The notes under the pieces are model-generated. The model saw nothing but the letters and a program-made list of their open reading frames with translations, ran no database searches and was not told where the DNA came from. Both the position numbers and the translations under genes were made by a program. A DNA stretch of 64,000 nucleotides, from the NCBI RefSeq assembly GCF_900269665.1, contig NZ_LT985361.1, forward strand, positions 6,702,649 through 6,766,648. Reading direction: 5' to 3'. This document shows positions 32,874-41,796 of this stretch, piece by piece (within the stretch, counting starts at the first letter, position 1; each line of letters starts with the position of its first letter). The DNA is from Nocardia suismassiliense. Lineage in GTDB: Bacteria; Actinomycetota; Actinomycetes; Mycobacteriales; Mycobacteriaceae.

Positions 32874-33776
32874 TCACCAACCGCGCTCGGCGAGCCGGTG
32901 ATCCACCGGCAGCTCCTCGACGTTGATGCCGACCATGGCCTCGCCCAGTCCACGCGAAACCTTCGCGAGCACATCGGGGTCGTCGTGGAAGGTGGTCGCC
33001 TTGACGATGGCGGCGGCCCGCTCGGCGGGGTTGCCGGACTTGAAGATGCCGGAGCCGACGAACACGCCCTCGGCGCCGAGCTGCATCATCATCGCGGCGT
33101 CGGCCGGGGTGGCGATGCCGCCTGCGGTGAACAGCACGACGGGCAGCTTGCCGGTCTCGGCGACCTCCCGGACCAGCTCGTAGGGCGCCTGCAGCTCCTT
33201 GGCGGCGACGAACAGCTCGTCGGCGGGCAGCGAGGACAGCCTGCGGATCTCCTGGCGGATCTTGCGCATGTGCGTGGTGGCGTTGGAGACGTCACCGGTG
33301 CCCGCCTCGCCCTTCGAGCGAATCATGGCCGCGCCCTCGGTGATTCGGCGCAGCGCCTCACCCAGGTTGGTGGCGCCGCAGACGAACGGCACGGTGAAGT
33401 TCCACTTCTCGATGTGGTTGGTGTAGTCGGCGGGGGTCAGCACCTCGGACTCGTCGATGTAGTCGACGCCGAGGCTCTGCAGGATCTGCGCCTCCACGAA
33501 GTGGCCGATGCGCGCCTTCGCCATGACCGGGATGGAGACGGCGGCGATGATGCCGTCGATCATGTCGGGGTCGCTCATCCGGGACACGCCACCCTGCGCA
33601 CGGATGTCGGCGGGCACCCGCTCCAGCGCCATCACCGCGACCGCACCGGCGTCTTCGGCGATCTTGGCCTGGTCGGGGGTGACGACGTCCATGATCACCC
33701 CGCCCTTGAGCATCTCGGCCATGCCGCGCTTCACGCGGGCGGTGCCGATGGTCTGGGTGGTCTCGGGCGTAGTCAC
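32874..33776 (-). CDS. pdxS: Pyridoxal 5'-phosphate synthase subunit PdxS
   Basis: A 300-aa (beta/alpha)8 synthase that makes PLP from ribose 5-phosphate, glyceraldehyde 3-phosphate and ammonia from PdxT. ARVKRGMAEMLKGGVIMDVV, ARIGHFVEAQIL with the reactive-Lys region, and FTAGGIATPADAAMMMQLG are family hallmarks. I choose GTG 33776 because AGGAG lies six bases before it and the length then matches homologues; ATGs at 33803 and 33794 are upstream in frame. Confidence 0.95.
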   Translation of the reverse strand: MTTPETTQTIGTARVKRGMAEMLKGGVIMDVVTPDQAKIAEDAGAVAVMALERVPADIRAQGGVSRMSDPDMIDGIIAAVSIPVMAKARIGHFVEAQILQSLGVDYIDESEVLTPADYTNHIEKWNFTVPFVCGATNLGEALRRITEGAAMIRSKGEAGTGDVSNATTHMRKIRQEIRRLSSLPADELFVAAKELQAPYELVREVAETGKLPVVLFTAGGIATPADAAMMMQLGAEGVFVGSGIFKSGNPAERAAAIVKATTFHDDPDVLAKVSRGLGEAMVGINVEELPVDHRLAERGW

Positions 33777-34004
33777 GGCAAACTCCTGGGTCATCTGCGC
33801 CAATCGGTCGCAAGGGATGGAATCGACCCAATTCTAGGCGGGCCACCCAGGCCACTTGATAGCCAGTCGGAGATGACTGGCCTTGTCACCTACCAGGAGC
33901 TCTGTCCGCCGGTGCGGTGCACTGGACCGCTCGGCGAGGCCAGGAAAAGCGGTTTACCGGTGCCGCAGGGCAATTGTGTCGGCCCCGCTATCTTCCGGCG
34001 TCGC

Positions 34005-34097
34005 TCAGAGCGGACCGACGACCAGCAACTGCGCCCAGTACTCGGCGGCAGCGGGCCCGACGACCGGCAGCAGGAAATCGTAGAGCAGGTAGGACAT
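34005..34097 (-). CDS. Candidate 30-aa small protein upstream of pdxS
   Basis: The frame reads MSYLLYDFLLPVVGPAAAEY and continues to WAQLLVVGPL. It is hydrophobic in the first half. GGAGG lies 11 bases before this ATG, or five bases before an in-frame TTG at 34103, which would give a slightly longer product. The position downstream of a CRP-like site and upstream of pdxS suggests either a real microprotein or a leader peptide. No homologue is known to me. Confidence 0.42.
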   Translation of the reverse strand: MSYLLYDFLLPVVGPAAAEYWAQLLVVGPL

Positions 34098-34227
34098 GTA
34101 CAACGGAACCTCCGCACACCGAGCATTTACCCCCGCCGAACGGCGGGGATCGCGGCACCGAAGTTTGAGTGCCTTGGAGTAAGCACTACCCAGCCCGCGT
34201 CCAATCCAGTCGCGACCGTAGCACGAT

Positions 34228-34243
34228 CGTGAAACACATCACA
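34228..34243. promoter_or_regulatory. CRP/Rv3676-type site
   Basis: CGTGA-N6-TCACA differs at one base from the TGTGA-N6-TCACA consensus of mycobacterial cAMP receptor protein. It lies immediately upstream of the leftward small-ORF/pdxS leader region. Confidence 0.45.
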
Positions 34244-34248
34244 TCGCG

Positions 34249-35295
34249 TCAGCGGATCGAGCGGACCTCCGGGTCGGTGGCGCTGTCGGCGGCGGCTGCG
34301 GCTTCGGGCAGCAGTTGGTCCAGGTTGTAGGGGTAAACGGTTTCACCCGCGCGATCGAAGGCGACGATATCCGTTGCGGTGCACCACTTGTTGCCGGTGA
34401 TTGAGCGGCGTTCGATGGCGGTGAGGTTTGTCGCCTGCGGCTCGTAGGCGGGCACGCGCAGCGCGAAGAACAGTTCCTCGGAGCGGATCAGGTCGCCGTC
34501 GAAGGGGAACACCGCGACGCGACGCCAGATCGGGCCGCGCAGGCTCTCCGGGTCGGCCTGGTAGCCGGTCTCCTCGTAGAGCTCACGGACGGCCGCTTCG
34601 CGCAGCGTCTCCTCCGGATCGACCCCGCCGCCGACGGTGAACCAGAACGACACGTCGGGTGTTGTCGGGTCGTTGCCGCGCATCAGCAGCGTGCGCCCCT
34701 GCTCGTCGAACAGCACGATGCGGGCGGTGGTGCGGGTGGTGTCGACGGTGAGCCCGGTGGACGCGGCCGGGGTGGCGCGCTCGGTGATCTCGAAGTAGGT
34801 GGGCAGCGGCGCGGTGCCACCGAGGTGCAGGATGCGCACCGACCGGCGGGTGCGCAGCGCCAGGGTGTCGCGGACCGCGTCGTTGTGGAAGCGGCGGGCG
34901 ATCAGCACCCGCGCCTCGGCGTCGGCCAGCTCGGCCACCATCTGCGGGCGCAGCTTCTCGATATCGATCGTCGACAGCGCCGCGGAGAGCTGGTTCTCCA
35001 CCGTCTCGCGGTCGGCGCGCCCGGCCCGTTCGGCACGATCGGCAAGGTGGGCAAGAACTTTGGCTTGATCGGCCAGCGCCGGATCGGCCACCGGGTCCGC
35101 GATCGCCGCCGCGACCGATCTGGCCACCACCGCCCGCCGGGCCAGCGCCGCGTCGAGCGCCTGCCAGGACTGATCGGAGCGCACGTGCAACCGGTCGAGC
35201 CGGTTGGCGGTGGAGTAAGCCCAGATGCCGAGCGCGACGATGACCGCCGCGATCAGCGCGAGGACGAGAACCGTGGTGGCGGAGAAGGTGATCAT
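34249..35295 (-). CDS. Membrane-anchored LemA-like / Nudix hydrolase fusion
   Basis: A 348-aa protein. One N-terminal TM segment (TTVLVLALIAAVIVALGIWAY) leads into a LemA-like helical region (residues about 30-145: RSDQSWQALDAALARRAVVA, VLIARRFHNDAVRD). The Nudix box GGGVDPEETLREAAVRELYEETGY-type (GX5EX7REUXEEXGU intact) lies at about residue 220. Same architecture and place as Rv2609c in M. tuberculosis, next to pimA. Its ATG overlaps the pimA stop by four bases. The nucleotide substrate is unknown. Confidence 0.87.
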   Translation of the reverse strand: MITFSATTVLVLALIAAVIVALGIWAYSTANRLDRLHVRSDQSWQALDAALARRAVVARSVAAAIADPVADPALADQAKVLAHLADRAERAGRADRETVENQLSAALSTIDIEKLRPQMVAELADAEARVLIARRFHNDAVRDTLALRTRRSVRILHLGGTAPLPTYFEITERATPAASTGLTVDTTRTTARIVLFDEQGRTLLMRGNDPTTPDVSFWFTVGGGVDPEETLREAAVRELYEETGYQADPESLRGPIWRRVAVFPFDGDLIRSEELFFALRVPAYEPQATNLTAIERRSITGNKWCTATDIVAFDRAGETVYPYNLDQLLPEAAAAADSATDPEVRSIR

Positions 35296-36416
35296 CCGGC
35301 GGCCCGCACCCTGGTGTCGCCGATGGTGACCGTCTCGTACACCCGCAGGATCTGTTCGGCCACCACCGGCCAGTCGTACTCGCCGACCACCTGGGTGGCC
35401 GTGTGCACCAGGGCCGCCCGGCGGCTGTCGTCGGTGAGCAGACCGTCGATGGCCCGCGCCAGCGCCGCCGAATCACCCACCGGCACCAGCTCCCCCGCCG
35501 TCCCGTCGCGCAGCACCCGGCGGAAGGCGTCCAATTCGCTTGCTACCACGGCGGTTCCGGCGGCCATCGCCTCGATCAGGATGATGCCGAAGCTCTCGCC
35601 GCCGAGGTTGGGCGCGACGTAGACGTCCGCGCTGCGCATGGCCGAGGCCTTCTCCGCATCCGACACCTGCCCGAGGAAACGCAGGTGCCGGGCGAGCTGT
35701 CCCGCCTCGCGGCGCAGCCGCTCCTCGTCCCCGCGCCCCACGATGAGGACCTGTAAATCCTTGTGCCTGCGCACCAGTTCGGGCAGCGCGCCGAGCAGCA
35801 CGTCCATCCCCTTGCGTGGTTCGTCGTAGCGGCCGAGGAACAGCACGGTCCGGCCCGCCCGCGGATACCCGGGCAGCATCGGCGCCCGCGCGAAGGCGGG
35901 CACGTCGACCCCGTTGGGGATCTCCACCGCGTCGGAGCCGAGCGCCTCCACCTGCCAGCGCCGGGCCAGCTCCGAGACGGCGATCCGGCCGCTGATCTTC
36001 TCGTGGTACGGCCGCAGCACGCCCTGAAAGGTGCTGAGTATCAACGACTTCGTGGTCGAGGTGTGGAAGGTGGCGACGATCGGGCCCTCGGCGATCTTCA
36101 GCGCGAGCATCGACAGGCTCGGCGCGTTGGGCTCGTGGATGTGCAGCACGTCGAAATCGTTGCCGTCGATCCAGCGCCGAATCCTGGTGTAGGCCATCGG
36201 GCCGAAGGACAGTCGCGCCACCGACCCGTTGTACGGGATCGCTACCGCGCGACCGGCGGACACCACGAAATCGGGCAGCGCTGTCTCCTCCGAGGCGGGC
36301 GCGAGCACGCTCACCCGATGTCCGCGTTCGATGAAGACCCGGGCCAGCTCGACCACGTGGGCCTGTACGCCGCCGGGCACGTCGAACGAGTACGGACAGA
36401 CCATGCCGATCTTCAT
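35292..36416 (-). CDS. pimA: Phosphatidylinositol alpha-mannosyltransferase PimA
   Basis: A 374-aa GT4 enzyme that transfers mannose from GDP-mannose to phosphatidylinositol at the inner face of the membrane, the first step of PIM synthesis. YSFDVPGGVQAHVVELAR at the start, HIHEPNAPSLSMLALK, IPNGVDVPAF, and the EX7E-type GGESFGIILIEAMAAG are all present. The ATG overlaps patA and its stop overlaps the Nudix gene, showing tight operon coupling. Confidence 0.96.
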   Translation of the reverse strand: MKIGMVCPYSFDVPGGVQAHVVELARVFIERGHRVSVLAPASEETALPDFVVSAGRAVAIPYNGSVARLSFGPMAYTRIRRWIDGNDFDVLHIHEPNAPSLSMLALKIAEGPIVATFHTSTTKSLILSTFQGVLRPYHEKISGRIAVSELARRWQVEALGSDAVEIPNGVDVPAFARAPMLPGYPRAGRTVLFLGRYDEPRKGMDVLLGALPELVRRHKDLQVLIVGRGDEERLRREAGQLARHLRFLGQVSDAEKASAMRSADVYVAPNLGGESFGIILIEAMAAGTAVVASELDAFRRVLRDGTAGELVPVGDSAALARAIDGLLTDDSRRAALVHTATQVVGEYDWPVVAEQILRVYETVTIGDTRVRAAG

Positions 36417-37387
36417 GCGGCGCCGTCCGAGTTCGCCGCGGTGTTCGCATCATCCTGCGCCGCCGCGATACGGCCGCGCCGTGCCGCGGACAGATCGCTC
36501 TCCCACATCGGTTGCAGCATGTGCCAATCCGCCGGATGCTCGGCGATATTCGCCGCGAACCGGTCCGCCAGGGCCTGGGTGGCCGCCGCGACGCCGTGCG
36601 AAACATCAATCGGCGCTTCGACTTTCATGCCCCACCCGGCCCCGTCGTCGGCGGTGAACCAGGTGTGCACCGGCAGCAGCACGGCACCGGTCTCGATGGC
36701 CAGTTTGGCGGCGCCGGCGGGCATCCAGGTGCGCTCGCCGAAGAAGGTGACCGGGACGCCGCGACCGGTCAGGTCGCGCTCCCCCAGCAGGCAGATCGCC
36801 TTGTTCTCCCGCAGCCGTTCGGCCAGCTGGCCGAACGGTGGCTGTTCGCCGCCGGTCAGCGGGAACACCTCGAAACCGAGGCTCGACCGGTAGGCGACGA
36901 AACGCTCGAACAGCGACTCCGGCTTCAACCGTTCCATGACGGTCGCGAAGGTGCCATGGTTCTGCACCAGCCACACCCCGGCCATATCCCAGTTCCCGGA
37001 ATGCGGCAGCACCAGGATCACGCCGCGTCCGGCGGCCAGCCCCGCCTCCAGGTTCGGTTTCCCTTCCAGCGCGAGCTTGCCGATCGCCGCGTGGTCCATC
37101 GAGGGCAGCCGGAACGCTTCGCGCCAGTACCGCGCGTAGGAGCGGACGCTCGCCTGGATCAGCTCGTCCGGCACGTCCGCGGGGGTACCGCCGATCACCC
37201 GGGCGAGGTTGCGCCGCAACTGGTTCGGCGCGCCACCGGCCCGGAACTGCCGATTCGCCTTGCCTGCGACCCGATCGGCGCCCCAGTCGAACAACCGTCG
37301 CGCCGTCGTCTCGGGCAACGCCCGCACCAGCCGCCAGCCCGCCGCGTAACCGGCGTCGCTCAACCGCTCCCCGATACTCATGACCAT
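36413..37387 (-). CDS. patA: Phosphatidylinositol mannoside acyltransferase PatA
   Basis: A 324-aa membrane-associated acyltransferase of the HtrB/LpxL fold that acylates PIM. The HxxxxD motif is in LVLPHSGNWDMAGVWL (His and Asp present), and CLLGERDLTGRGVPVTFFGE follows as in homologues. It overlaps pimA by four bases. Two nearby ATGs (37387 and 37381) could serve as start. Place and order match Rv2611c. Confidence 0.94.
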   Translation of the reverse strand: MVMSIGERLSDAGYAAGWRLVRALPETTARRLFDWGADRVAGKANRQFRAGGAPNQLRRNLARVIGGTPADVPDELIQASVRSYARYWREAFRLPSMDHAAIGKLALEGKPNLEAGLAAGRGVILVLPHSGNWDMAGVWLVQNHGTFATVMERLKPESLFERFVAYRSSLGFEVFPLTGGEQPPFGQLAERLRENKAICLLGERDLTGRGVPVTFFGERTWMPAGAAKLAIETGAVLLPVHTWFTADDGAGWGMKVEAPIDVSHGVAAATQALADRFAANIAEHPADWHMLQPMWESDLSAARRGRIAAAQDDANTAANSDGAA

Positions 37388-37427
37388 TGCCCCGTTCCCT
37401 GCACCACACCGCCACGATAGGGCGGTC

Positions 37428-38177
37428 TCACGTCGGCAGCTCCGTCGCGTTCGCCGTTCCCGCCGAGGGGTTTTCGGGCTGCGCCGGCTTGTCGGACTGC
37501 GCCGGGTCTTGCTGCTGTGCCGAATTTCGCGGCTGCGGGGGCGTGATCACCTCGCGCGCACCCGGCGAATTGCGCACCGCGAGCACCCGCTGGAACACCG
37601 TGACGATGCTGAGCACCGCGAGCACCCACATCGCGACGTGCACCGCGTAGGTGAGCCAGTCGATGCCCCAGTACCCGCCGATGCCGGTCAACCCGGCGCC
37701 GACCAGCACGATGATGAGCCGATCCGGCCGCTCGATGAGCCCACCGTCGGCCGACAGTCCGCTGGCTTCCGCGCGCGCCTTGGCGTACGAAATCACCTGC
37801 GAACTCACCAGCACCACCAGCGTCGCGGCGAACAGCGGCTTGTGGTTCTCGTGGTACACCGCCCACCACGCCAAGCCGGCGAAGATGGCGCCGTCGGCGA
37901 CCCGATCGCAGGTGGCGTCGAGCACCGCGCCGTATTTCGTGCCGCCGCCGCGCGCCCGCGCCATCGCGCCGTCGAGCATGTCGAACATGACGAACAACCA
38001 GATCACCATGGTCCCCCAGAACAGGTGTCCGGTCGGGAACAGGGTGACCGCGGCGGCGATCGACGCGGTGGTGCCGATGACCGTCACCGCATCCGGGGTG
38101 AGCCCGGTGCTCACCAGCGCTTTGCCCAGCGGCGCAGTCGCTTTGGCAAACGTATCGCGGCCGAAGAAGCTCAGCAC
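37428..38177 (-). CDS. pgsA: CDP-diacylglycerol-inositol phosphatidyltransferase (PI synthase)
   Basis: A 249-aa integral membrane CDP-alcohol phosphotransferase that makes phosphatidylinositol(-phosphate), the base for PIMs. The signature DxxDGxxAR...G...D...D is DMLDGAMARARGGGTKYG, then AVLDATCDR. Helices follow across the protein, and the last 50 residues form a Gln/Pro-rich tail unusual in length. It begins 2 bp after the HIT gene. Confidence 0.94.
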   Translation of the reverse strand: MLSFFGRDTFAKATAPLGKALVSTGLTPDAVTVIGTTASIAAAVTLFPTGHLFWGTMVIWLFVMFDMLDGAMARARGGGTKYGAVLDATCDRVADGAIFAGLAWWAVYHENHKPLFAATLVVLVSSQVISYAKARAEASGLSADGGLIERPDRLIIVLVGAGLTGIGGYWGIDWLTYAVHVAMWVLAVLSIVTVFQRVLAVRNSPGAREVITPPQPRNSAQQQDPAQSDKPAQPENPSAGTANATELPT

Positions 38178-38179
38178 TT

Positions 38180-38773
38180 CTAGTCGACTTCCTTCCAGGC
38201 TGCCGACAGCAGCGCCCTCGTCTCCCGGAGCAGCTGCGGCATCACCTTGGCCCCGCCGACCACGGTGATGAAGTTCGCGTCGCCGCCCCAGCGCGGGACG
38301 ATGTGCTGGTGTAGGTGGTCGGCCAGCGAACCACCGGCCACGCCACCGAGATTCAGGCCGACGTTGAACCCGTGCGGCCGCGATACCCGCTTCATCACCC
38401 GGATGGCCTGCTGGGTGAACGCCATCAGCTCGGTGCCCTCGGCCAGGGTGAGGTCTTCGAGGTTGGCCACCTTGCGGTACGGCACCACCATCATGTGGCC
38501 CGGGTTGTACGGGTACAGGTTGAGCACCGCGTACACCAGCTCGCCGCGCGCGATGACCAGGCCGTCCTCATCGGACATCTTCGGAATGTCGGTGAACGGA
38601 TGCCCGGTCGACGCGGGGTCGGTCGCCGCCGCCTCGGCGATGTAGGACATCCGGTACGGCGTCCACAACCGCTGTAACCGGTCCGGTTCACCCGCGCCGC
38701 GGTCCACGATGCTGTCCTGAGCCGTGGCGTCGGTCAGCTCGGTGAACCCGTCCGGGGTCGTGCGCTCGGTCAT
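38180..38773 (-). CDS. HIT domain protein
   Basis: A 197-aa histidine-triad nucleotide hydrolase/transferase. The triad is DHLHQHIVPRW (HxHxHxx); the N-terminal block LQRLWTPYRMSYI and PYNPGHMMVVPYR are typical of actinobacterial Ap4A-phosphorylase-like HIT proteins. The ATG overlaps the thrS stop by four bases (ATGA). It matches Rv2613c. A longer frame through this region to 40240 is a shadow of thrS. Confidence 0.92.
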   Translation of the reverse strand: MTERTTPDGFTELTDATAQDSIVDRGAGEPDRLQRLWTPYRMSYIAEAAATDPASTGHPFTDIPKMSDEDGLVIARGELVYAVLNLYPYNPGHMMVVPYRKVANLEDLTLAEGTELMAFTQQAIRVMKRVSRPHGFNVGLNLGGVAGGSLADHLHQHIVPRWGGDANFITVVGGAKVMPQLLRETRALLSAAWKEVD

Positions 38774-40821
38774 CCCGCACCCTTGATCTCGAAACCCGCC
38801 GCGGTCGGAGAAGTGTTCTCCCGGCTCGCAATCCATTCCACAATGGTGGCAACCGCGTCGGCGACCGGCACCCCGTTCACCTGAGTTCCGTCGCGGAATC
38901 GGAAGCTCACCGCGTCGGCGGCGACGTCGCGCTCGCCGGCGAGCAGCATGAACGGCACCTTCTGTGCGGTGTTGTTGAAGATCTTCTTCTGCATCCGGTC
39001 GTCGCTGCGGTCCACCTGGGCCCGGATGCCCGCGTCCTGCAGCCGCTCGATCACCCGATCCAGGTGCGGCGCAAAGGCTTCCGCGACCGGGATGCCGACG
39101 ACCTGCACCGGCGACAGCCATGCGGGGAACGCGCCGGCGTAGTGCTCGGTGAGCACGCCGAAGAACCGTTCGATCGAGCCGAACAGCGCGCGGTGGATCA
39201 TCACCGGACGCTGCTTGGTGCCGTCGGAGGCGGTGTACTCCAGGTTGAACCGTTCCGGCAGGTTGAAGTCGAGCTGGATGGTCGACATCTGCCAGGTGCG
39301 GCCCAGCGCGTCCTTGGCCTGCACGGAGATCTTCGGGCCGTAGAACGCGGCGCCGCCCGGATCGGGCACCAGCTCCAGCCCGGAGGCCGAGGCCACCTTG
39401 GACAGGGTCTCGGTGGCCTCCTCCCAGATCTCGTCGGAGCCGACGAACTTCTTCGGATCCTTGGTCGAGAGCTCCAGGTAGAAGTCGTCGAGGCCGTAGT
39501 CCTTCAGCAGGCCGAGCACGAACTGCAGGGTGCTGGTGAGCTCCGCGTGCATCTGCTCTTTGGTGCAGTAGATGTGCGCGTCGTCCTGGGTCATGCCGCG
39601 CACCCGGGTCAGGCCGTGCACCACGCCGGACTTCTCGTAGCGGTACACCGAGCCGAACTCGAAGAGCCGCAACGGCAGTTCCCGGTACGACCGGCCGCGC
39701 GCCCGGAAGATCAGGTTGTGCATCGGGCAGTTCATCGGCTTGACGTAGTAGTCCTGGCCCGGCTTGCGGACGGTGCCGTCCTCGTTCAGCTCGGCGTCCA
39801 GGTGCATCGCCGGGAACATGCCGTCGCGGTACCAGTCCAGGTGACCGGAGACCTCGAACAGGTGTCCCTTGGTGATGTGCGGGGTGTTGACGAACTCGTA
39901 GCCCGCCGCCACATGCTGACGCCGGGAGAACTCCTCCATCTCCTTGCGGATGATGCCGCCCTTGGGGTGGAACACCGGCAGACCGGAACCGAGCTCGTCC
40001 GGGAAACTGAACAGGTCCAGTTCCAGACCGAGCTTGCGGTGGTCGCGGCGTTCGGCCTCGGCGAGCAGGTGCAGGTACTCGTCGAGCGCCTCCTGCGACT
40101 CCCACGCGGTGCCGTAGACGCGCTGCAGATCCTCGCGGTCCTGATCGCCGCGCCAGTAGGCGGCCGAGCTGCGGGTGAGCTTGAAGGCCGGGATGAACTT
40201 GGTGGTCGGGATGTGCGGGCCGCGACACAGATCGCCCCACACGCGTTCGCCGGTGCGCGGATCCAGGTTGTCGTAGATGGTCAGCTCTTTGCCGCCGACC
40301 TCCATCACCTCGGGATCGTCGATGCCGGACTTGTCGCTGATCAACTCCAGCTTGAACGGCTCCTTGGCCAGCTCGACCCGGGCGTCCTCGACCTCGACCA
40401 CGCGCCGGGAAAACCGCTGCGCGCCTTTGACGATCTTCTTCATCCGGGATTCCAGCTTCGCCAGATCCTCGGGGGTGAACGGCCGGTCCACCTGGAAGTC
40501 GTAGTAGAAGCCGTCCTTGATCGGCGGGCCGATGCCGAGCTTGGCCTCGGGGAACTCCTGCTGCACCGCCTGCGCCAGCACGTGCGCGGCGCTATGCCGG
40601 ATGACACTGCGGCCGTCCTCGGTATCGGCGGCGACCGCCTCCACCTCGACGTCGGTGTCCGGGGTCCAGGACAGGTCCTTGAGGCCCTCGGCGTCGCGCA
40701 CGACGACGATGGTGTCCGGTCCCTTGGTCGGCAGACCAGCCTCGCGCACCGCGGCCCCCGCCGTCGTCCCCGCCGGCACCCGGACGCGGGGGGCAGGGGT
40801 GGTGCGGGCTGAGGTGGTCAC
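38770..40821 (-). CDS. thrS: Threonyl-tRNA synthetase
   Basis: A 683-aa class II aaRS. An N-terminal TGS-like segment precedes the editing-like domain with HSAAHVLAQAVQ. The catalytic core has VKPMNCPMHNLIFR (zinc Cys), RLFEFGSVYRYEKSGVVHGL (motif 2) and RPVMIHRALFGSIERFFGVL (motif 3). The anticodon domain is at the C-terminus. The GTG at 40821 has AAGGAGAG eight bases upstream. It heads the operon leading into PIM synthesis. Confidence 0.97.
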   Translation of the reverse strand: MTTSARTTPAPRVRVPAGTTAGAAVREAGLPTKGPDTIVVVRDAEGLKDLSWTPDTDVEVEAVAADTEDGRSVIRHSAAHVLAQAVQQEFPEAKLGIGPPIKDGFYYDFQVDRPFTPEDLAKLESRMKKIVKGAQRFSRRVVEVEDARVELAKEPFKLELISDKSGIDDPEVMEVGGKELTIYDNLDPRTGERVWGDLCRGPHIPTTKFIPAFKLTRSSAAYWRGDQDREDLQRVYGTAWESQEALDEYLHLLAEAERRDHRKLGLELDLFSFPDELGSGLPVFHPKGGIIRKEMEEFSRRQHVAAGYEFVNTPHITKGHLFEVSGHLDWYRDGMFPAMHLDAELNEDGTVRKPGQDYYVKPMNCPMHNLIFRARGRSYRELPLRLFEFGSVYRYEKSGVVHGLTRVRGMTQDDAHIYCTKEQMHAELTSTLQFVLGLLKDYGLDDFYLELSTKDPKKFVGSDEIWEEATETLSKVASASGLELVPDPGGAAFYGPKISVQAKDALGRTWQMSTIQLDFNLPERFNLEYTASDGTKQRPVMIHRALFGSIERFFGVLTEHYAGAFPAWLSPVQVVGIPVAEAFAPHLDRVIERLQDAGIRAQVDRSDDRMQKKIFNNTAQKVPFMLLAGERDVAADAVSFRFRDGTQVNGVPVADAVATIVEWIASRENTSPTAAGFEIKGAG

Positions 40822-41157
40822 GGCAGTGCTCTCCTTGGAGTTTCTCGGGTACGGGGCAAATCCCCGCGGTTCAATGCCAGGACATCGAGTGCCCCAGCGC
40901 GACCATGCTATCGGCAACCCCCCCCCCCTGTGCCCGCGCAATCCCCGCCTCTCCGGGTATTCAGCCAGATGCTCGCCCGCGTCCCCGCGAATTCAGGCCG
41001 GATGCTCACCCGTCCCTCCGCGTACACAGGCCGGATACGGGTGCGTGGAAGGTGCCGGTGGCGACCGGCGGAGGTGGAGGTGGAGGTTGGACAGTGGCCC
41101 ATGCCCGGCGAGTTACCCATTTCTTGCGAAATCGGTTGGTGCCTCAGGGAACCAGCG
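40822..41157. other. thrS upstream region with 11-C run and 32-bp imperfect repeats
   Basis: There is a run of 11 C (40918-40928), which is prone to length errors. Two imperfect 32-bp copies (40959-40990 and 40991-41022) and a partial third to about 41041 follow, each carrying (A/T)CAGnCnGATGCTCnCCCG. No gene is convincing here. The thrS promoter must lie in this gap; I see no T-box features. Confidence 0.55.
40959..41041 (+). repeat. 2.6 copies of a 32-bp imperfect tandem repeat
   Basis: Copies begin at 40959, 40991 and 41023 and share the core CAG(G/C)C(C/-)(A/G)GATGCTC. The third is partial and diverged. The repeat is in the non-coding region upstream of thrS. Confidence 0.6.
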
Positions 41158-41796
41158 TCAGTTGTCTGCGGCCAGTTGTTTTAGAAGGGACTCGCGTTCT
41201 GCGGCGGGGCGTTTGGGGCAACTGGTGCACATCTCGCAGTTGGGGACTTCGAAGACGAGGCAGCAGGAGATGCGTTTGACGAAGGTGCGGCCGTCGACGT
41301 CGATGAAACGCGGGATGGGGAGTTTGCCGCCTATTTCGGTGGCCAGGCGGGTGCCCGCGGCCGGGGAGCCCGCGTCCAGGGCTCGGTTGCCGACGGCGTC
41401 GGCGACGATCGCCCAGAGGGCCGGGATGCCCGCGCCGGAGACCTCGGCGACCGGGGTGATCACGGCGGCAAGGGTTTCCCGCAGGGCCGCGCCGGGCTCG
41501 GTGGGTTCGTCGGGTCCGGCGAGCAGGTGGATGCGTTCCACGCCGCCGTCCGGGCGGACCTCGCAGTCGAAACGGTCCAGCAGCGGCTCGGCGGCTTGTT
41601 CGCCGCGTGCGTACGCGCGGGCGATCTGTTCGACCAGTGCCGAGGCGACCATGCACCACCACAGCGTGCCCGCGATCCGCGGCGAGGTCGTGCCCCAGGA
41701 GTGCCCCATCTCAGTGATCCGGGCCGCCAGCCAGTCGGGCTGTGTCAGCGTCCGGCCGGGGACGGTGTTCACCACTTCAGGGGACTGCGTAACCAT
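41158..41796 (-). CDS. FhuF-like (2Fe-2S) ferric-siderophore reductase family protein
   Basis: A 212-aa soluble protein. The C-terminal motif RISCCLVFEVPNCEMCTSCP has the CC-x8-10-C-x2-C-x2-C pattern of FhuF-type iron reductases that bind a 2Fe-2S cluster. The N-terminal part has no catalytic signature that I recognise. The ATG at 41796 overlaps the preceding membrane-protein gene by 28 bp, so the two are translationally coupled. Electron donor and siderophore are unknown. Confidence 0.78.
   Translation of the reverse strand: MVTQSPEVVNTVPGRTLTQPDWLAARITEMGHSWGTTSPRIAGTLWWCMVASALVEQIARAYARGEQAAEPLLDRFDCEVRPDGGVERIHLLAGPDEPTEPGAALRETLAAVITPVAEVSGAGIPALWAIVADAVGNRALDAGSPAAGTRLATEIGGKLPIPRFIDVDGRTFVKRISCCLVFEVPNCEMCTSCPKRPAAERESLLKQLAADN

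Larger units (their letters stand above)
33777..34248. other. Long leader region upstream of pdxS
   Basis: This 472-bp gap between the Nudix stop and pdxS holds a candidate 30-codon gene (34005-34097), a GC-rich stem (34131-34137 / 34142-34148), and a CRP-type site (34228-34243). The remaining 230 bp before pdxS show no clear gene. The small ORF and pdxS may share a transcript. Confidence 0.5.

Noticed and set aside
38180..40240. 686-codon frame
   Set aside because: Its first part is an Arg/Pro-rich shadow of thrS in another frame; only the last 197 codons are the real HIT gene.
40822..41157. T-box riboswitch before thrS
   Set aside because: No T-box consensus, specifier loop or terminator/antiterminator pair was seen, and actinobacterial thrS rarely has one.
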